Source: Kryptolebias marmoratus (lineage: Eukaryota; Chordata; Actinopteri; Cyprinodontiformes; Rivulidae). From it: a stretch of 64,000 nt of DNA. Below are positions 1 to 11,258 of this stretch, in pieces. Where the stretch lies: positions 7,407,624 through 7,471,623 of the forward strand of contig NC_051434.1 in assembly GCF_001649575.2 (NCBI RefSeq), written 5' to 3'. Each line of letters begins with the position of its first letter. The first letter of the stretch is position 1. The position numbers were made by a program, and so were the translations under genes. Under the pieces are notes generated by a model. The model did not search any database, was not told the origin of the DNA, and saw only the letters and a program-made list of their open reading frames with translations.

Positions 1-1690
1 CTATTATAGGCTACTAAAACAAATACCCTTACCAAATATATGTGTGAATGCCGATTCAATATTCACAATATTGATTTCCTGTTTTGTTTTGTCACTCTGT
101 TTTTTATAATCTACTTCTGCATATTTTCTGCTATTTTAGCCATCCATTTATCAAACCGTTCAGCTCATTCAGGAGATGAGTGCTATGACCTTTTTGTAAC
201 TTTTATACTTGCTTTAATATTTAACTTCATTTACAAAAAAAAATCAAATAAGATCTTTTCAAAACCTTCTAAAACACTGTTCTCTTTGCAATTTGCTTTA
301 TCACATATGCTCTATTTTTGTCTTATGTTACTTTGAGTTTTTAGCTTCTTTTCTGCTACTTTTAGCTTTTATCTACTGTTCTGCCACTTTCAGTAAGCAT
401 TTTGCTTTATTAAGCTTCTAACTAAGCTTTTTGTGTGTCAGAGGCTGAAGATTTTGGAAACCACCATCGTAAACAACCGTGTCAAAATACAAGTAAATAT
501 TGTTCCAGATTCCACTTAAAAAGTAAAAATGGAATAAATTTAATTTTACAAGTTGCGTTAAATTTGGTGGCCCACCTGTGAACTCTTTTTCTGTCCATTG
601 GTCTGTTGAGTTTGCTCCCATTTGCTCTCACTCACTCTTTGCCTCTCTTGTTTTTTTGTGGTTTTTTTGAGGGGGGGGTTATGTGTGTGTATTTTTTTGT
701 TGTTGTCGGTGATGATGCCTCTCTTGAGTGCCCTGCAGGCATGTTGCCGTGGCGACTGGAGTAAAAAGGGGCGGATGAAAAAGCAATCCTCTCTCCCATC
801 ATCCCTCCATCCTGTGGCTGTCCCACCGCCTCTCTATGCAGCTCCACTGGATCACTTCGCTCCATCCACTCCAACATTTGTCATCCTTTTGTCATCTCTC
901 ACACAGGTGGAAAGGGTTGCACATATGGAGCAGCTCTTCATAAAACTGATTATCTCTCACTTCCTGTTGTGCGTGACGACCACACAGTTGCCAGTGAAAG
1001 AGATGAAAATATAAAAAAATGACATTTAATATGTTTTATGAACCAGCAGAGACCTAAATGCAGATTTATGATGAGCTTTGTGCAGATGAGTGTGTCTTCT
1101 GAACATCTGACCAAGTGTCATAAGTTATTGAACACATTTGTTCTTTGGAGTTAGCTCTATGTGATGCACAGTTTATGAATACTTATTGTTTCTGCAGCTC
1201 TTTGTGCCTTGCTATACACCTTGGTTAGAACTACAACCTGACTCGTTACCTTGAGTCTGATTCTGTTTGTGATTAATTCATGAACAGCAGCTATGGGCAT
1301 ATTGATTATTCTGATAATTTGTTTTCATCAATCAGCCTCGACACCTTCATATATCCTTGTTGGATAAATATCGATTTCATTCCTTAACCTACTTCATTAC
1401 CGTTGTAAGCAATATTCCAGTAAAAAGGGGGGGGAAATGCTGGTTTCTTCCTCAGTGGGATTTCTATTTTCTTTCTAGTCTTCTATATGCGCTCTCTCTT
1501 AATTCCAACCCCCTCTCATTTTGGAGTTGTCTCAAGTTTACTTGTTAATAGAATTAAATGAGGTGGCTGTGATTGAGTTCACGTCTGGCGACGATGTCAG
1601 TAAACAACATTTATTTGATTAATCAGTTAATTGAGTGAACTGTCAGACTTTGAATATAAACTAAGTGTGACAAAAACACGAAACAGTAAA
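1..1690. other. AT-rich unique DNA, no gene
   Basis: Open frames of 60-130 codons here are low-complexity or pyrimidine-rich and show no domain. A T/G-rich run (about 645-705) and a pyrimidine-rich stretch (about 780-900) flank an RFX-like site. No repeat family was recognised. Confidence 0.5.
743..756. promoter_or_regulatory. X-box-like (RFX) palindrome
   Basis: GTTGCCGTGGCGAC differs by one base from the RFX consensus GTNRCC-N2-RGYAAC. It stands in a GC-richer patch. Function is inferred from the motif only. Confidence 0.25.
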
Positions 1691-2328
1691 TTAAAGGTCT
1701 TGCATTCCTTGTAGAAATGCATATTGCTCGCCACCTTTCATGCCATAGTTTCACACTAAGATCATCTTGAAATGGTGGAGTTGTAGCTGTTTTGATCAAA
1801 CCTTGAAAGAAAACGTGCAATCTCATGCAATGTCACCAGATGTCACGGAATGGGATGACTCTTAGCTACTACCACACCAAATTTTAGCACGGAATCTGTA
1901 AATGTTCCACCATTATTTTGAATTTTCTAAGGTCATTTGGCTGTGACATTCACCTTAAGTTTATTTGGCTCTAAAAGCTAATAAGTTGTAGATGTAAATC
2001 CAATAATTACTTGCAACAAAAAAGTGGTTCATGAGACATTTTGCTAACAGACAGACTCAGTTCATGGCAATGTTCTAAAAACAGATGTCATGCAAACAGT
2101 TAGAGCTCAGAGTATGTGTTGGGATTAATGTTAATCTACAACCACAATCAAATTTAGCTTAATATCTATCTCAGTTTATCTCAATATATTTACTGGATTA
2201 ACTTAAAAAATTAATCAGTTGTAGATGTTCATCCAGTAGTTTAAGGGTCATTTTGCTAACGCTACAGACAAACTAACGCACAGACACAGGCAAAAACATC
2301 ACCTTTTTGCCTTCTGCAGAGGGCAATA
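1691..2328 (+). repeat. Interspersed repeat family A, copy 1 (two modules)
   Basis: Starts TTAAAGGTCTTGCATTCC with an imperfect hairpin, runs through AGCTACTACCACACCAAATT and CATGAGACATTTTGCTAACA, then repeats the module (AGAGTATGTGTTGG, AATTTAGCTTAATATCT, CATTTTGCTAACG) and ends CACAGGCAAAAACATCACC...GGGCAATAA. Similar copies occur across the window. Confidence 0.75.
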
Positions 2329-3081
2329 ATCTGTATGAAAGTCCTTTGGAGTCAAAATGTAGCTCAGAAATGGACCACTTTCACGTTCCTTATTTCTGTC
2401 AGTGTTGAAAATCCATATTTTGCAGCCATGTAACCTAACTGTGTTCATGCAAGTGTGATAAAGTGAAAGACGTGACTAAAGGACCAAAAAAATAGAGGTA
2501 GTGAAATACTGGAGAAAACCCAGAGGCACTGATAGATTGATGTTGGAGAAAAAGGAAGAAAATAACCAAAGAAAGGGTAGAGAAGTTTACAGAAGACTAA
2601 ACTAGGAAAAGGTGCAAGGAGGAGGAAGATGGAGAGGAAGCATTAACCAAATGGACAAAAAAAAGCCTGCAGTGTTTTTAAATGGCATGGTGCTGAGGAG
2701 AGTCCTAACCCAAGCTCCAGGTGGGACTCCATCTTTTTGTCCCCACGAGTGTTATGCTTAACCCACCTCGCTTCAGCGAGTACCCAGCTGTGCAAATGGC
2801 TAATGTGATTTTGAAGATATAAGGCAAGGATAATGGCATCTGCCAAGCAATCAGGAGCGATGTTCTTCGGCACTGGGCAGTGATGAAAATAGAATGGTAA
2901 GAACTGGATGCATGGGTGAGGGCTGAGCCTTTGGGGAAGGGAATGTTGTGTTGGTAAACAGCAGGGAATGAGTGGGAACTCTGAGGACAACCTGTTTATT
3001 GGAACACACAGGAATAAAATAGTAGCAAACTTACATATATTAATAAATCAATACCCAGAGGGGCTTGGAAAACAAGCCTAA
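2329..3081. other. Unique DNA, no gene recognised
   Basis: A purine-rich stretch (about 2480-2640) precedes ordinary mixed sequence. A 115-codon minus-strand frame (2643-2990) has no recognisable domain. Confidence 0.45.
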
Positions 3082-3530
3082 TTAAAGATCTAGCATTCCC
3101 CGAAGGAGTGATATTGCCCGCCTCCTTTCATGAAAGAGTTGTAGACTAACATCTAACAGCTGAGAAATGACGGAGTTCTCGCCATATGGATAAAAACGTT
3201 ATTTTCAATCCCATATGATACTGCAATACCTTGTATGATCTTGCATGACCTGTTAGCACATGGAGTAAGTGTTGTGAATGACTGTCACCTACTGTCACAC
3301 TCAATTTAGCCCAATATCTGTAAAGATTCACAGGGGTACAGCCATTTTTGTGCAGGCAACATTGATTAGCTGTGGGGACCATCTTGAATTGGATTGACTC
3401 CGACTGTGAGTCAGTTGTAAATGTAAAGTCAATGATTACTTTTGTTGAAATCCATCCAGTGGTTCATGAGATAATCAGGGTTGATGCTAACAGGCAATGC
3501 CAAGGATTTAGGCAAAAATTTCATACAACT
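3082..3530 (+). repeat. Interspersed repeat family A, copy 2 (single module)
   Basis: Starts TTAAAGATCTAGCATTCCCC with the hairpin CATTCCCCGAAGGAGTG, includes TGATTAGCTGTGG, the GGACCATCTTGAATTGG block and GGTTCATGAGATAATC, and ends near TTTAGGCAAAAATTTCA. Confidence 0.75.
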
Positions 3531-3659
3531 ACTAGTCAAGATGGAAAGACCAAAGTAAAACAACTCAAGTCCCAAACATTATATCTTTGTTCAAACTTTG
3601 GCATTGCAGTTATTAGACATTATATCCTTATTTACATAAATTTATCGGGTTATTTGTAA

Positions 3660-3990
3660 ATGTAAATTATAGTAGCAGCAGCTAGCTATAACACTTCTAG
3701 TGCAGTTTGGGGTACTTCCAGCAGGAAGATTACAATATTTATGCTGGAATTCACATGTAATCCAAATTAACAGTAATTTAAAAAGTTTGTAAAACGGATT
3801 TGGACAACAGCAGTCCACTTTAGTCCTAGCCTCGCTCAGGCAAGTGGTTAGTTTGTCAATCCAGTCAAATTTAAACTCTATTTCTCAAAACTGAGGTCAT
3901 TCAAGGCCTTATCTACAACAGGTAAATTATTAATTGTTCATAACCTTTCCACAGAACCCCCTTTCAACAGTCAGGATCTATCCTCTGAAA
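3660..3990 (+). repeat. Foldback-type repeat family B, copy 1
   Basis: The right arm (about 3815-3955) reads TGGTTAGTTTGTCAATCC, AAACTGAGGTCATTCAAGGC and TTGTTCATAACCTTTCCAC. It matches 23700-23870 read on the other strand and the right arm at 20540-20660. The left arm is degenerate here. Confidence 0.55.
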
Positions 3991-4850
3991 CCACAGTAAA
4001 CCACTGAGGTCTTTTGGCCCACAGAGTTACACACCTGTAAGCAACATAAAAACTGAAATGTATCTTTCACTATTAGCAGCATCACCATGCTACCAATGAA
4101 ACATTACAAATTAGTTATATGTGGTGTTTTTGTCCATCCTGGGGACAAAAACATTTATTGTGCAGCTTGGAAGACAAAAAGGCCCAGACAGGGTTAAGAT
4201 GGCGGAATGGAGTGTCGAATGATAGAAAATTGTGTTTTAACAGTCAGAAGGTGGTAGGGCAAAGGGAATGCTGAGAATAGATACACTTTCAGTGGCATGA
4301 AATATTGAGGGGAGGACAGAAAAAAGACAACAAGAGGTGAGCAGCATGTATCTGATGAGCAAACAAAAAGAAATGAAATTATTGGCATGACTGTAAAAGG
4401 AAGGAGGAATATTTTTCCTACTGAACCTTCAGGAGACCAAAACACCACCCAGAACGTTTTTTATTACCAGGAAAAGTCAATCTTATAAAAATTGGAATCA
4501 TCATTTTGTGATACATGAAAGGACAGGCAGTTGCAAACTTGCCTTTATTTAAATGCACTGACTCATTTGTCAAACATAATAATTCTGCAGCATGTTCTAT
4601 AACAGGATGTTCTATACAGCCTAATTTCAGCGCTGATGCAGGCTGGAAACTTTTTCAAAATTTATTTTTATAATCCAGCAGACATGTACTGATTTTGGAC
4701 CAACAATAGCATTCTGTCAGTGTGACACCCAATATTTAAAAAGAAAATAGCAACTGACTGGAGCAGCAGTCTCAAGATCTCTTCAAGAAGCTGTTTGAAA
4801 AATCTCAGTGTGTAAATGTGCGTTCTGGTTCTATCCATGCCTAAAAAGGA

Positions 4851-4891
<41 letters not shown>

Positions 4892-5272
4892 CTTTTTTAT
4901 GGTCTGTTTTGTAGAGAAAAGGTTTGTACACTTTGGACAGCGTGTGTCCAACAGTACAAAACAGAGGAGCTCTGATTGCAAAATAAACAACTAAGTAAGT
5001 TACGGTCTGCCACAAACTTGCATCAGGGTGTCACAGTTGCTAAGATTAATTTATCCATAAATGCAAATGTTGCTTTGCAGAAGTTTTGTGGCACCATTTT
5101 GCAAACCATGTGATACCAACATCTGTCACTGCAGACGAGTGTGACTAAATAAATCTGCTTTTCTCTACATATATCTGCTGGAGTAAAACAAACTTTAGGT
5201 TTAATTATTTGAAGCCTTACTTTTAAAAGATTTAATGTTTTATAAGCTCTACAAGAACCATAACACTAAAAG
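3991..5272. other. Unique DNA with one microsatellite
   Basis: No coding exon recognised. A short palindrome, TTTTTGTCC-ATCCT-GGGGACAAAAA, lies near 4128-4152. The rest is ordinary AT-rich sequence. Confidence 0.45.
4853..4889. repeat. (TA)n microsatellite
   Basis: An uninterrupted run of about 18 TA units. Confidence 0.95.
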
Positions 5273-5583
5273 AATTAAAGGCCTGGCAGTCCTTGAAGAA
5301 AGGATGGATCTGAGCTACTACCACATGCAATTTAGCTCAATATCTGTATAACTGACTGACTTATAATCATTTTTATATTTGGTAAGATGGATTAGCAATG
5401 ACAGCCATCTTGAATTGTGTTGACTACACAAAGTAATCAGTTGTGGATCTCCACCCACTGATAAGTTTCTGAAAGTCTCATTAAAATCTGTTCACAGATT
5501 CATGTGATATGTTGCAGTACGGACAAACAAACACAGACGCAGGCAAGAACATTATCACTCCGCCTTTGCTGGCAGGTAATAAA
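5273..5583 (+). repeat. Interspersed repeat family A, copy 3 (internally deleted)
   Basis: Starts ATTAAAGGCCTGGCAGTCC. The segment just after the hairpin is deleted, then GAGCTACTACCACATGCAAT follows. It keeps the best 3' terminus of the family in this window: ACAGACGCAGGCAAGAACAT, CTCCGCCTTTGC, GGCAGGTAATAAA. Confidence 0.75.
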
Positions 5584-5602
5584 AACGGACTGAAACTGAT
5601 GT

Positions 5603-5895
5603 GGGCAAAATGGTGGGCCAGTGGTTATAGCTGTCTTCTCACAGCAAGGTCTTGAGTTTGTAACTCAGCTGGAGCCTATATGGTTGGAGCGCTCCAGTTT
5701 CCTCCCACAGTCCAAAAACATGCATGTTACTATAGGTCAGCTGGAGTTTCTAAATTTATCCTTTCTGTGTTGGACCTGTGCTGAACTAATGATCTGTAGG
5801 TGTATCCCACCTCTCGCCCACAGACTGCTGCTGACAGGCACTAACTCTCCATGACGCTGAGCAGAATGAAGCAGGTATAGAAAATGGATGAAAGT
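5603..5895 (+). repeat. Fish SINE-like repeat, family C, copy 1
   Basis: Begins near TGGTGGGCCAGTGGTTATAG, with CTTCTCACAGCAAGGTC, TCCAGTTTCCTCCCACAGTC, CAAAAACATGCATGTTA and CCCACCTCTCGCCCACAG, and ends GCAGGTATAGAAAATGGATG. These are hallmarks of a very common fish short repeat whose head resembles a tRNA-like promoter. The 77-codon frame inside it is not a gene. Confidence 0.75.
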
Positions 5896-8164
5896 GATGT
5901 TTACAGACCACTATTTCCTGTAAGGTTAAAAGTTTTGTTTGGCTTTTTTTCTCTTCACTTCTGTCTGTTCTTTGTGAAGCTCTGGGAATTAGTTTTGTAC
6001 AATAAAGCAAACAACAGCAGAATCAATAACTACAATCAGCAGCCTCAACTGACCACAGAAGGAGCATTAGGCGAAGGAGAAATTAAGTAATCTTCATGAA
6101 AATCCCTTTGCTCGACACGCTCCTCTCTATCCATCCTTATTGCTGTTTGTTGGTAATTGCAAAATCTTTTATTGATCAGTAATTGGCTGGAGGACAGGTG
6201 ACATTAGTGAACACAAATTCCCTGTTATTGTCACTTTGCTGGCTTGATGACACTTCCCAAATGGCACAAGATTTCACTTTGCATCTCATCACACAGCTCT
6301 AATGAGAGGCTTCGAAGGTGGAACTGCACTGGCAGAGAGAACTGATCTTGGCAGAGTGAATCAGAGTCAAAAGGCAGAGTTACTCAGTGCCATCACAGCC
6401 TCGGGGGTTGGCTATACCCTGCACATATAGGCTCAGTAATGCACAGGAAAAGGAGCTATTATTAGCATAGGAGCTACTTGCAGTTTGTGATAATGGCTTT
6501 TCTGATTTGTGCAATCGGAACACTGAGATCAAATATTCCTGTCAGGCTTGTTTTTCTTAACAAAGAGGGATCCCAGTGTTGTCAGATCATGATAATCCCT
6601 ACATGCTGTCCACCTATCCTTCATCCAAAAATATACAGCTTACTAAACCTGCTGCGTCTTCACATTGACAGCTATTTTTTGCCTCCTCTGTAAATGTTAG
6701 GTCGAAAGTTCACTTTGAAATAATGGAGCATGTGACCTTTTTCTCTGCAAGCAGAAGATATTGCTCCTGAGAAATTGGAGCATTTTTGATGAGAGGATGC
6801 ACGAAGGAGGAGCAAAGCCCTAAGGGAGAATCAGAAATGTCACAATCACTACTGGAGCAAAGCCTGGCGTGGACATCAACATTTCCCTATGTGTGTAAGC
6901 GCGCTCTCCGGACGCAGGAAGGGAAAACATCCAGTGAATAATGGCATCAAATTAGAGGATGCAGAAAAAGATTTAGCCAAAGATGAAAAGACAGACAAGC
7001 AAATTGTGCAGGATGGCATCTTAAAAGGATCAACTTCCATAAAGATGCAAACTAATGGTTTGATTATTTAGATAGTTATTGTCAGGCAGGGAACAAGCAC
7101 AATGGAATCATCATCGTGGCCCAATACAGGAAATTATTAGCCTGTAAGTACAGACAACTGAATTCACAAAATGCTTTGCATGCAACAAGTTATTGTGGCT
7201 CAGCCTCTAGCATTTTACATATTTCTTGAAATTAGAGCATGTCAATCTGCACTAACCTACTCCACTTAAAATGTTATTGAAATGTACAAGTAAGACCTTC
7301 AGAAGAACTTGTCACCCAATAAAACAAAGTTTGAGCTTTTCAGTCCCAATTCCAAACTGCCCAAATGTATTTTAAGTGAATGGATGTGCAGATTTCTTGT
7401 TGGTATTTTACAGATATGAATGAGAAACTAAACATCTCCTCATTCATACCATCTCTAAAGTCAAACAAAGAACACTGCATCATCACTTTTTTCACCAGTT
7501 TGCTCCTGACACTAAGATGCCATGGGGTGCGTCTCTCCACAACAGAGGCAGAATTGGTTCTGCTACTCGTCATTAGTTTATTCCTCCTGGTTACAGCACT
7601 GCTCTGGTGTTAATAGCCACTTTCATAAAACACTTCAAGCCGAGCCTGAGACACCTCCTGGCCATGTCTGTGCCACATCTCAGGATTTAGAATGGGAGAT
7701 GTCCAACACATATTTTTTACATAGCCCTCAAAGCTCTCCATGCCAACCCCACTGAGCTACATGCTTTCTTTTGTTCCACAATGAAAACTCACATCTTTGC
7801 GGAACATGGGCGGCTCAAATGATGATTTATGAACAACCAGAGGTAGCACAAAGAGGGACTCATCTTTGTGGCCTTATTGCAGAAATGTTTTGTGGAAGAG
7901 GCTAATATCAGTTTAATTGTACTGGACAATGAACCTGAAGTCCAGTTGAGACAGTTAAGAGTCCAATAACTATGTTTGTATGGCAGGCACAGATGTCATG
8001 GAGTTCTGTGAGGCTCGGCTCAAAATGCAATGATCCTCCCTTGGTGTGGTCTGTCTTTGGCAACCAGAACTTTCACATTTGTGGGTGCCCTCCAGTGTTG
8101 GTCACTGTGACATCTGCACACCCCACATGCAGTATATTTGCATAATAAAACCACCCGGCCTCGA
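5896..8164. other. Unique DNA; candidate conserved noncoding blocks
   Basis: No exon or repeat recognised. Two blocks look constrained because they are balanced in composition and rich in AT-core motifs: about 6130-6420 (TAATTGCAAAATC, TTATTGATCAGTAATTGG) and about 6720-7060. Constraint is a guess until compared with other fish. Confidence 0.3.
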
Positions 8165-8826
8165 GCAAATACACAATTTCCATCCATCCATCCATTCTCT
8201 TCCGCTTATCCGGGGTCGGGTCGCGGGGGCAGCAGCCTAAGCAGGGAGACCCAGACTTCCCTCTCCCCAGCCACTTGGGCCAGCTCCTCCGGGGGAATCC
8301 CAAGGCGTTCCCAGGCCAGCCGAGAAACATAGTCCCTCCAGCGTGTCCTGGGTCTTCCTCTGNNNNNNNNNNNNNNNNNNNNNNNNNNNNNNNNNNNNNN
8401 NNNNNNNNNNNNNNNNNNNNNNNNNNNNNNNNNNNNNNNNNNNNNNNNNNNNNNNNNNNNNNNNNNNNNNNNNNNNNNNNNNNNNNNNNNNNNNNNNNNN
8501 NNNNNNNNNNNNNNNNNNNNNNNNNNNNNNNNNNNNNNNNNNNNNNNNNNNNNNNNNNNNNNNNNNNNNNNNNNNNNNNNNNNNNNNNNNNNNNNNNNNN
8601 NNNNNNNNNNNNNNNNNNNNNNNNNNNNNNNNNNNNNNNNNNNNNNNNNNNNNNNNNNNNNNNNNNCAATCCGCCTGTCGATCTCCCGCTCCATTTTTCC
8701 CTCATTCGTGAACAAGACCCCGAGATACTTAAACTCCTCCACTTGGGGCAGGACATCTTCCCCGACCCGGAGAAGGCACTCTACCCTTTTCCGGCTCATG
8801 GTTCCGGCTCTGCAAATACACAATTT
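8165..8826 (-). mobile_element. 5'-truncated non-LTR retrotransposon (LINE) with 15-bp target-site duplication
   Basis: The insert (8180-8811) is flanked by identical GCAAATACACAATTT at 8165-8179 and 8812-8826, a clear target-site duplication. Minus-strand translation gives the end of a reverse-transcriptase ORF: LPQVEEFKYLGVLFTNEGKM near the 5' side, then after an N gap a C-terminus with RTRWRDYVSRLAW and LLRLLPPRPDPG before a stop at 8208-8206. The 3' end carries a GGATGGATGG-type tail (8180-8196). These are typical of fish CR1/L2/Rex1-group elements; the exact family is from memory. It is 5'-truncated, as most LINE copies are, and cannot move by itself. Confidence 0.9.
8363..8666. other. 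Assembly gap (304 N) inside the LINE
   Basis: All bases are N. The gap lies within the LINE coding region. Reading frames crossing it are artefacts of N translation. Confidence 1.
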
Positions 8827-9180
8827 GACTTCTATCAAACTGTCAACTGCTGCTGACACTGTCTGTGTCTACCCAGCATCCTTTGTGTTTGATTGTCTTC
8901 ATTTGCTGTTTTGACTGGTTGTTGGATGCTTTAGCAACTGCCTGATAACTCTAATACTCCCCTTCTGATGGCCACCACTCATGTTCTCTGGTGTCTTTTC
9001 TATACATGCCATCTACTCATCACTGGTCTGCATGTGGGTCAAATGACTGTACAGCCAATCCTTCTTAGTGTTAAACTTTTATCAGTACATTTCTAAAATA
9101 CTCCAAAACCTTCATTTCTTTGATATTGCCACATATTTTGGTACAATTAACTTTTAAAATTATTTTAAGATGAGTTTGAA
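8827..9180. other. Unique DNA, nothing recognised
   Basis: Ordinary AT-rich sequence between the LINE and family D copy 1. Confidence 0.4.
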
Positions 9181-9189
9181 ATGCACAGA

Positions 9190-9680
9190 AACATGAAAAA
9201 CCTGAAAGTGTCAGGATTTGGGTATTTTGAGATGATTTTTATGCTTGTGTTCTTGTGAACCTTGTGTTTGGTTTGTTTCATGTGTTTTCTTTCTGTGTGG
9301 TTTTCCTTGCTGTGCCCTCTGTGTTCCTTGTGTATTTATTCACTGGCTCTCAGTCGTCTGCTCCCCAGTGATTTTCCTTGTCAGCCTGCCACGCCCATCT
9401 GCACCTGTCCGTAGTTGGTAATCACTCACCTGTTTCCACTTCCTCGTCAGCCCAGCTTTTATATTCAGTCACACCAATCCCATCTTCACTGGTTTATTGG
9501 TTTGTTTTGTTTGTTTGGTTTGTTTGGTTGGTTAGGTTGGTTAGTGTTGCTGTGATGTTGGTTTTCATTCCACCGGCAGGTCTTGCTCCTTATGTCTCCT
9601 CACGATCCTCAGAGTTAATTTTTTCATTATAAGTTTTCCTGCCATGTCAGCCTTTTTTCCCCCTTATTCTAATAGATCAG
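9190..9680 (+). repeat. Fish interspersed repeat family D, copy 1
   Basis: T/G-rich sequence with CTTGTGAACCTTGTG, a TTTGTTTGGTTTG run, CACCTGTCCGTAGTTGG and AATCACTCACCTGTTTCC. It resembles the reverse complements of 18400-18890 and 55556-56120. Borders are uncertain. Confidence 0.45.
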
Positions 9681-10330
9681 TTTTTGCTTTTTAAGAAGAT
9701 GAGTCAGCATTCTGAGTTCCTTTCACTTCAACCTAATAGACTTCAAAATTTTACATTTCACTCTGTCAATATGATTTCAAATGACTTCTGTTATGAGTGC
9801 AAGTTTTTAGTTTTTTTTCTGTAATCCAAATTTGACACAAGCTGTAAAAGAACTGGTTATTTTAGTTAAGTTATGCACTTCTGGACAAACATTTGTGGCT
9901 GTTTTTTTTATCTCTTATACAGACTAATTGTTGACATATGTTTATCTAAAAAAAGACTCTAGGACTTATTTTCTGGTTGTTATATCCACAGAGTATCACA
10001 GTGACATATGGCTGGAAGCCCAGAGGGTCTGTATTCAGGATTTCAGTCATGAATCCAACTGATGCTCAGGTCATTCAGCCCTCGGCTTTGGAACAATCCC
10101 AGCAAGTGATGCTCAGGCTAGCTGTCATGAGGTCAGTATGTCAGGTCTGACCATCTTGCACAACCGTCCTCCTCCAGAGCTGAATGAGCTGACTGACCTA
10201 ATTAGCAGTTTGAGTAATTGCCCTCCCACCCAGCATGGCTGAGTTTGATGCATGAAATCTGTGCGCTTTAAGCCTTTCGCCTGGGTAAGAGAGGGAGCAA
10301 GTGTGGCTGGAAGAAAAATACACATTTTAT
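9681..10330. other. Unique DNA, nothing recognised
   Basis: Segment 10000-10320 (near GTATTCAGGATTTCAGTCAT) has balanced composition and no repeat match in the window. The 66-codon minus-strand frame there has no domain. Confidence 0.4.
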
Positions 10331-10745
10331 GAACTTTTCATCCAATGGATGATTTAACACACAAGTCAGAACTGTGATTAAAACTAGAGAATTTGCATTT
10401 TCTGTGAAAATCCAGTGTGAGTGCTGAGTGCTGAATGACTGAAATTTGTTGAAGGTTGAAATGTTAACTTAATTTTTTAAGTTAAAACAGAAGCTAAATT
10501 TAGCAAGACAGTAGCTAAAAGTTCAAATTAGCCACAATATAAATAGGAAAGACAATAGTGTGAATTTACACAACTGAATGATATAAAAGCTACATTTGAT
10601 GCATTTTACCCTATTTATGTATTTTCAACATGTTAATTGGTCTTTTCTTTAAAGAAATACATTAAAATGGGCAGAAAGGTCAGTGATTTGGAGTGATCTT
10701 GATCTTTGAAACTCAATAAGAACATACAGCAGATCAAATTGAGGA
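10331..10745 (+). repeat. Interspersed repeat family E, copy 1 (short minisatellite)
   Basis: Shares GAATTTGCATTTTCTGTG and GAGTGCTGAGTGCTGAATGA with 29735-30180. It has only a few core units (AGAAGCTAAATTTAGCAAG, AGTAGCTAAAAG) and then GATCTTGATCTTTGAAACTC. Confidence 0.6.
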
Positions 10746-11151
10746 CTGCGTAAACAATGCTATGTGCAAAAGCTTGCAAAACACATTTCTGTCTTTATGA
10801 TTTATTTTAATTTAAATCAGAATTCTCTAAAGGTCTTAGGTAAATAAAATGTGACTCAGGCAAACAACATTAAGAATAATAAAGAAAATGTTGAATCAGG
10901 TTAGAAACCAAAGAAATTAAAGGTGGGTTTTCCCCACGTCAGAACAGACTACTGCAGATATGATCTTCTATTGCAGAGAATGCAGCCAAACTACAGTTTT
11001 TTCCAAACTTTTATCTTTTTTTTTTAATCCCCATATACTGAGGTCATGTATACTTTTGGATATGAGGTAAAACAACCTTGAAGTGCATCATCACTAAAAG
11101 GAAACTAAGAATTGGGAAAAAAGGAAAAAAATCTACACATTTTCCTCAAGT
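10746..11151. other. Unique AT-rich DNA
   Basis: No exon or repeat recognised. Confidence 0.4.
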
Positions 11152-11258
11152 CCATCAGTGTGTGAATGGGTGAATGATTGTAGTGTAAAGCGCTTTGGGG
11201 TCCTTGGACTAGATAAAGCGCTATATAAGTGCAAGCCATTTACCATTTACCATTTACC
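11152..11258 (+). repeat. SINE 3' tail fragment
   Basis: Contains GTGTGTGAATGGGTGAATGA, AAAGCGCTTTGGGGTCCTTG, GACTAGATAAAGCGCTATAT and a (CATTTAC)n tail. The 3' end matches the SINE at 53321-53645. The tRNA-derived head is missing. Confidence 0.8.

Noticed and set aside
8073..8859. Frames of 122-227 codons other than the LINE reading frame
   Set aside because: They cross the N gap. Only the minus-strand frame ending at 8206 shows reverse-transcriptase C-terminal sequence.
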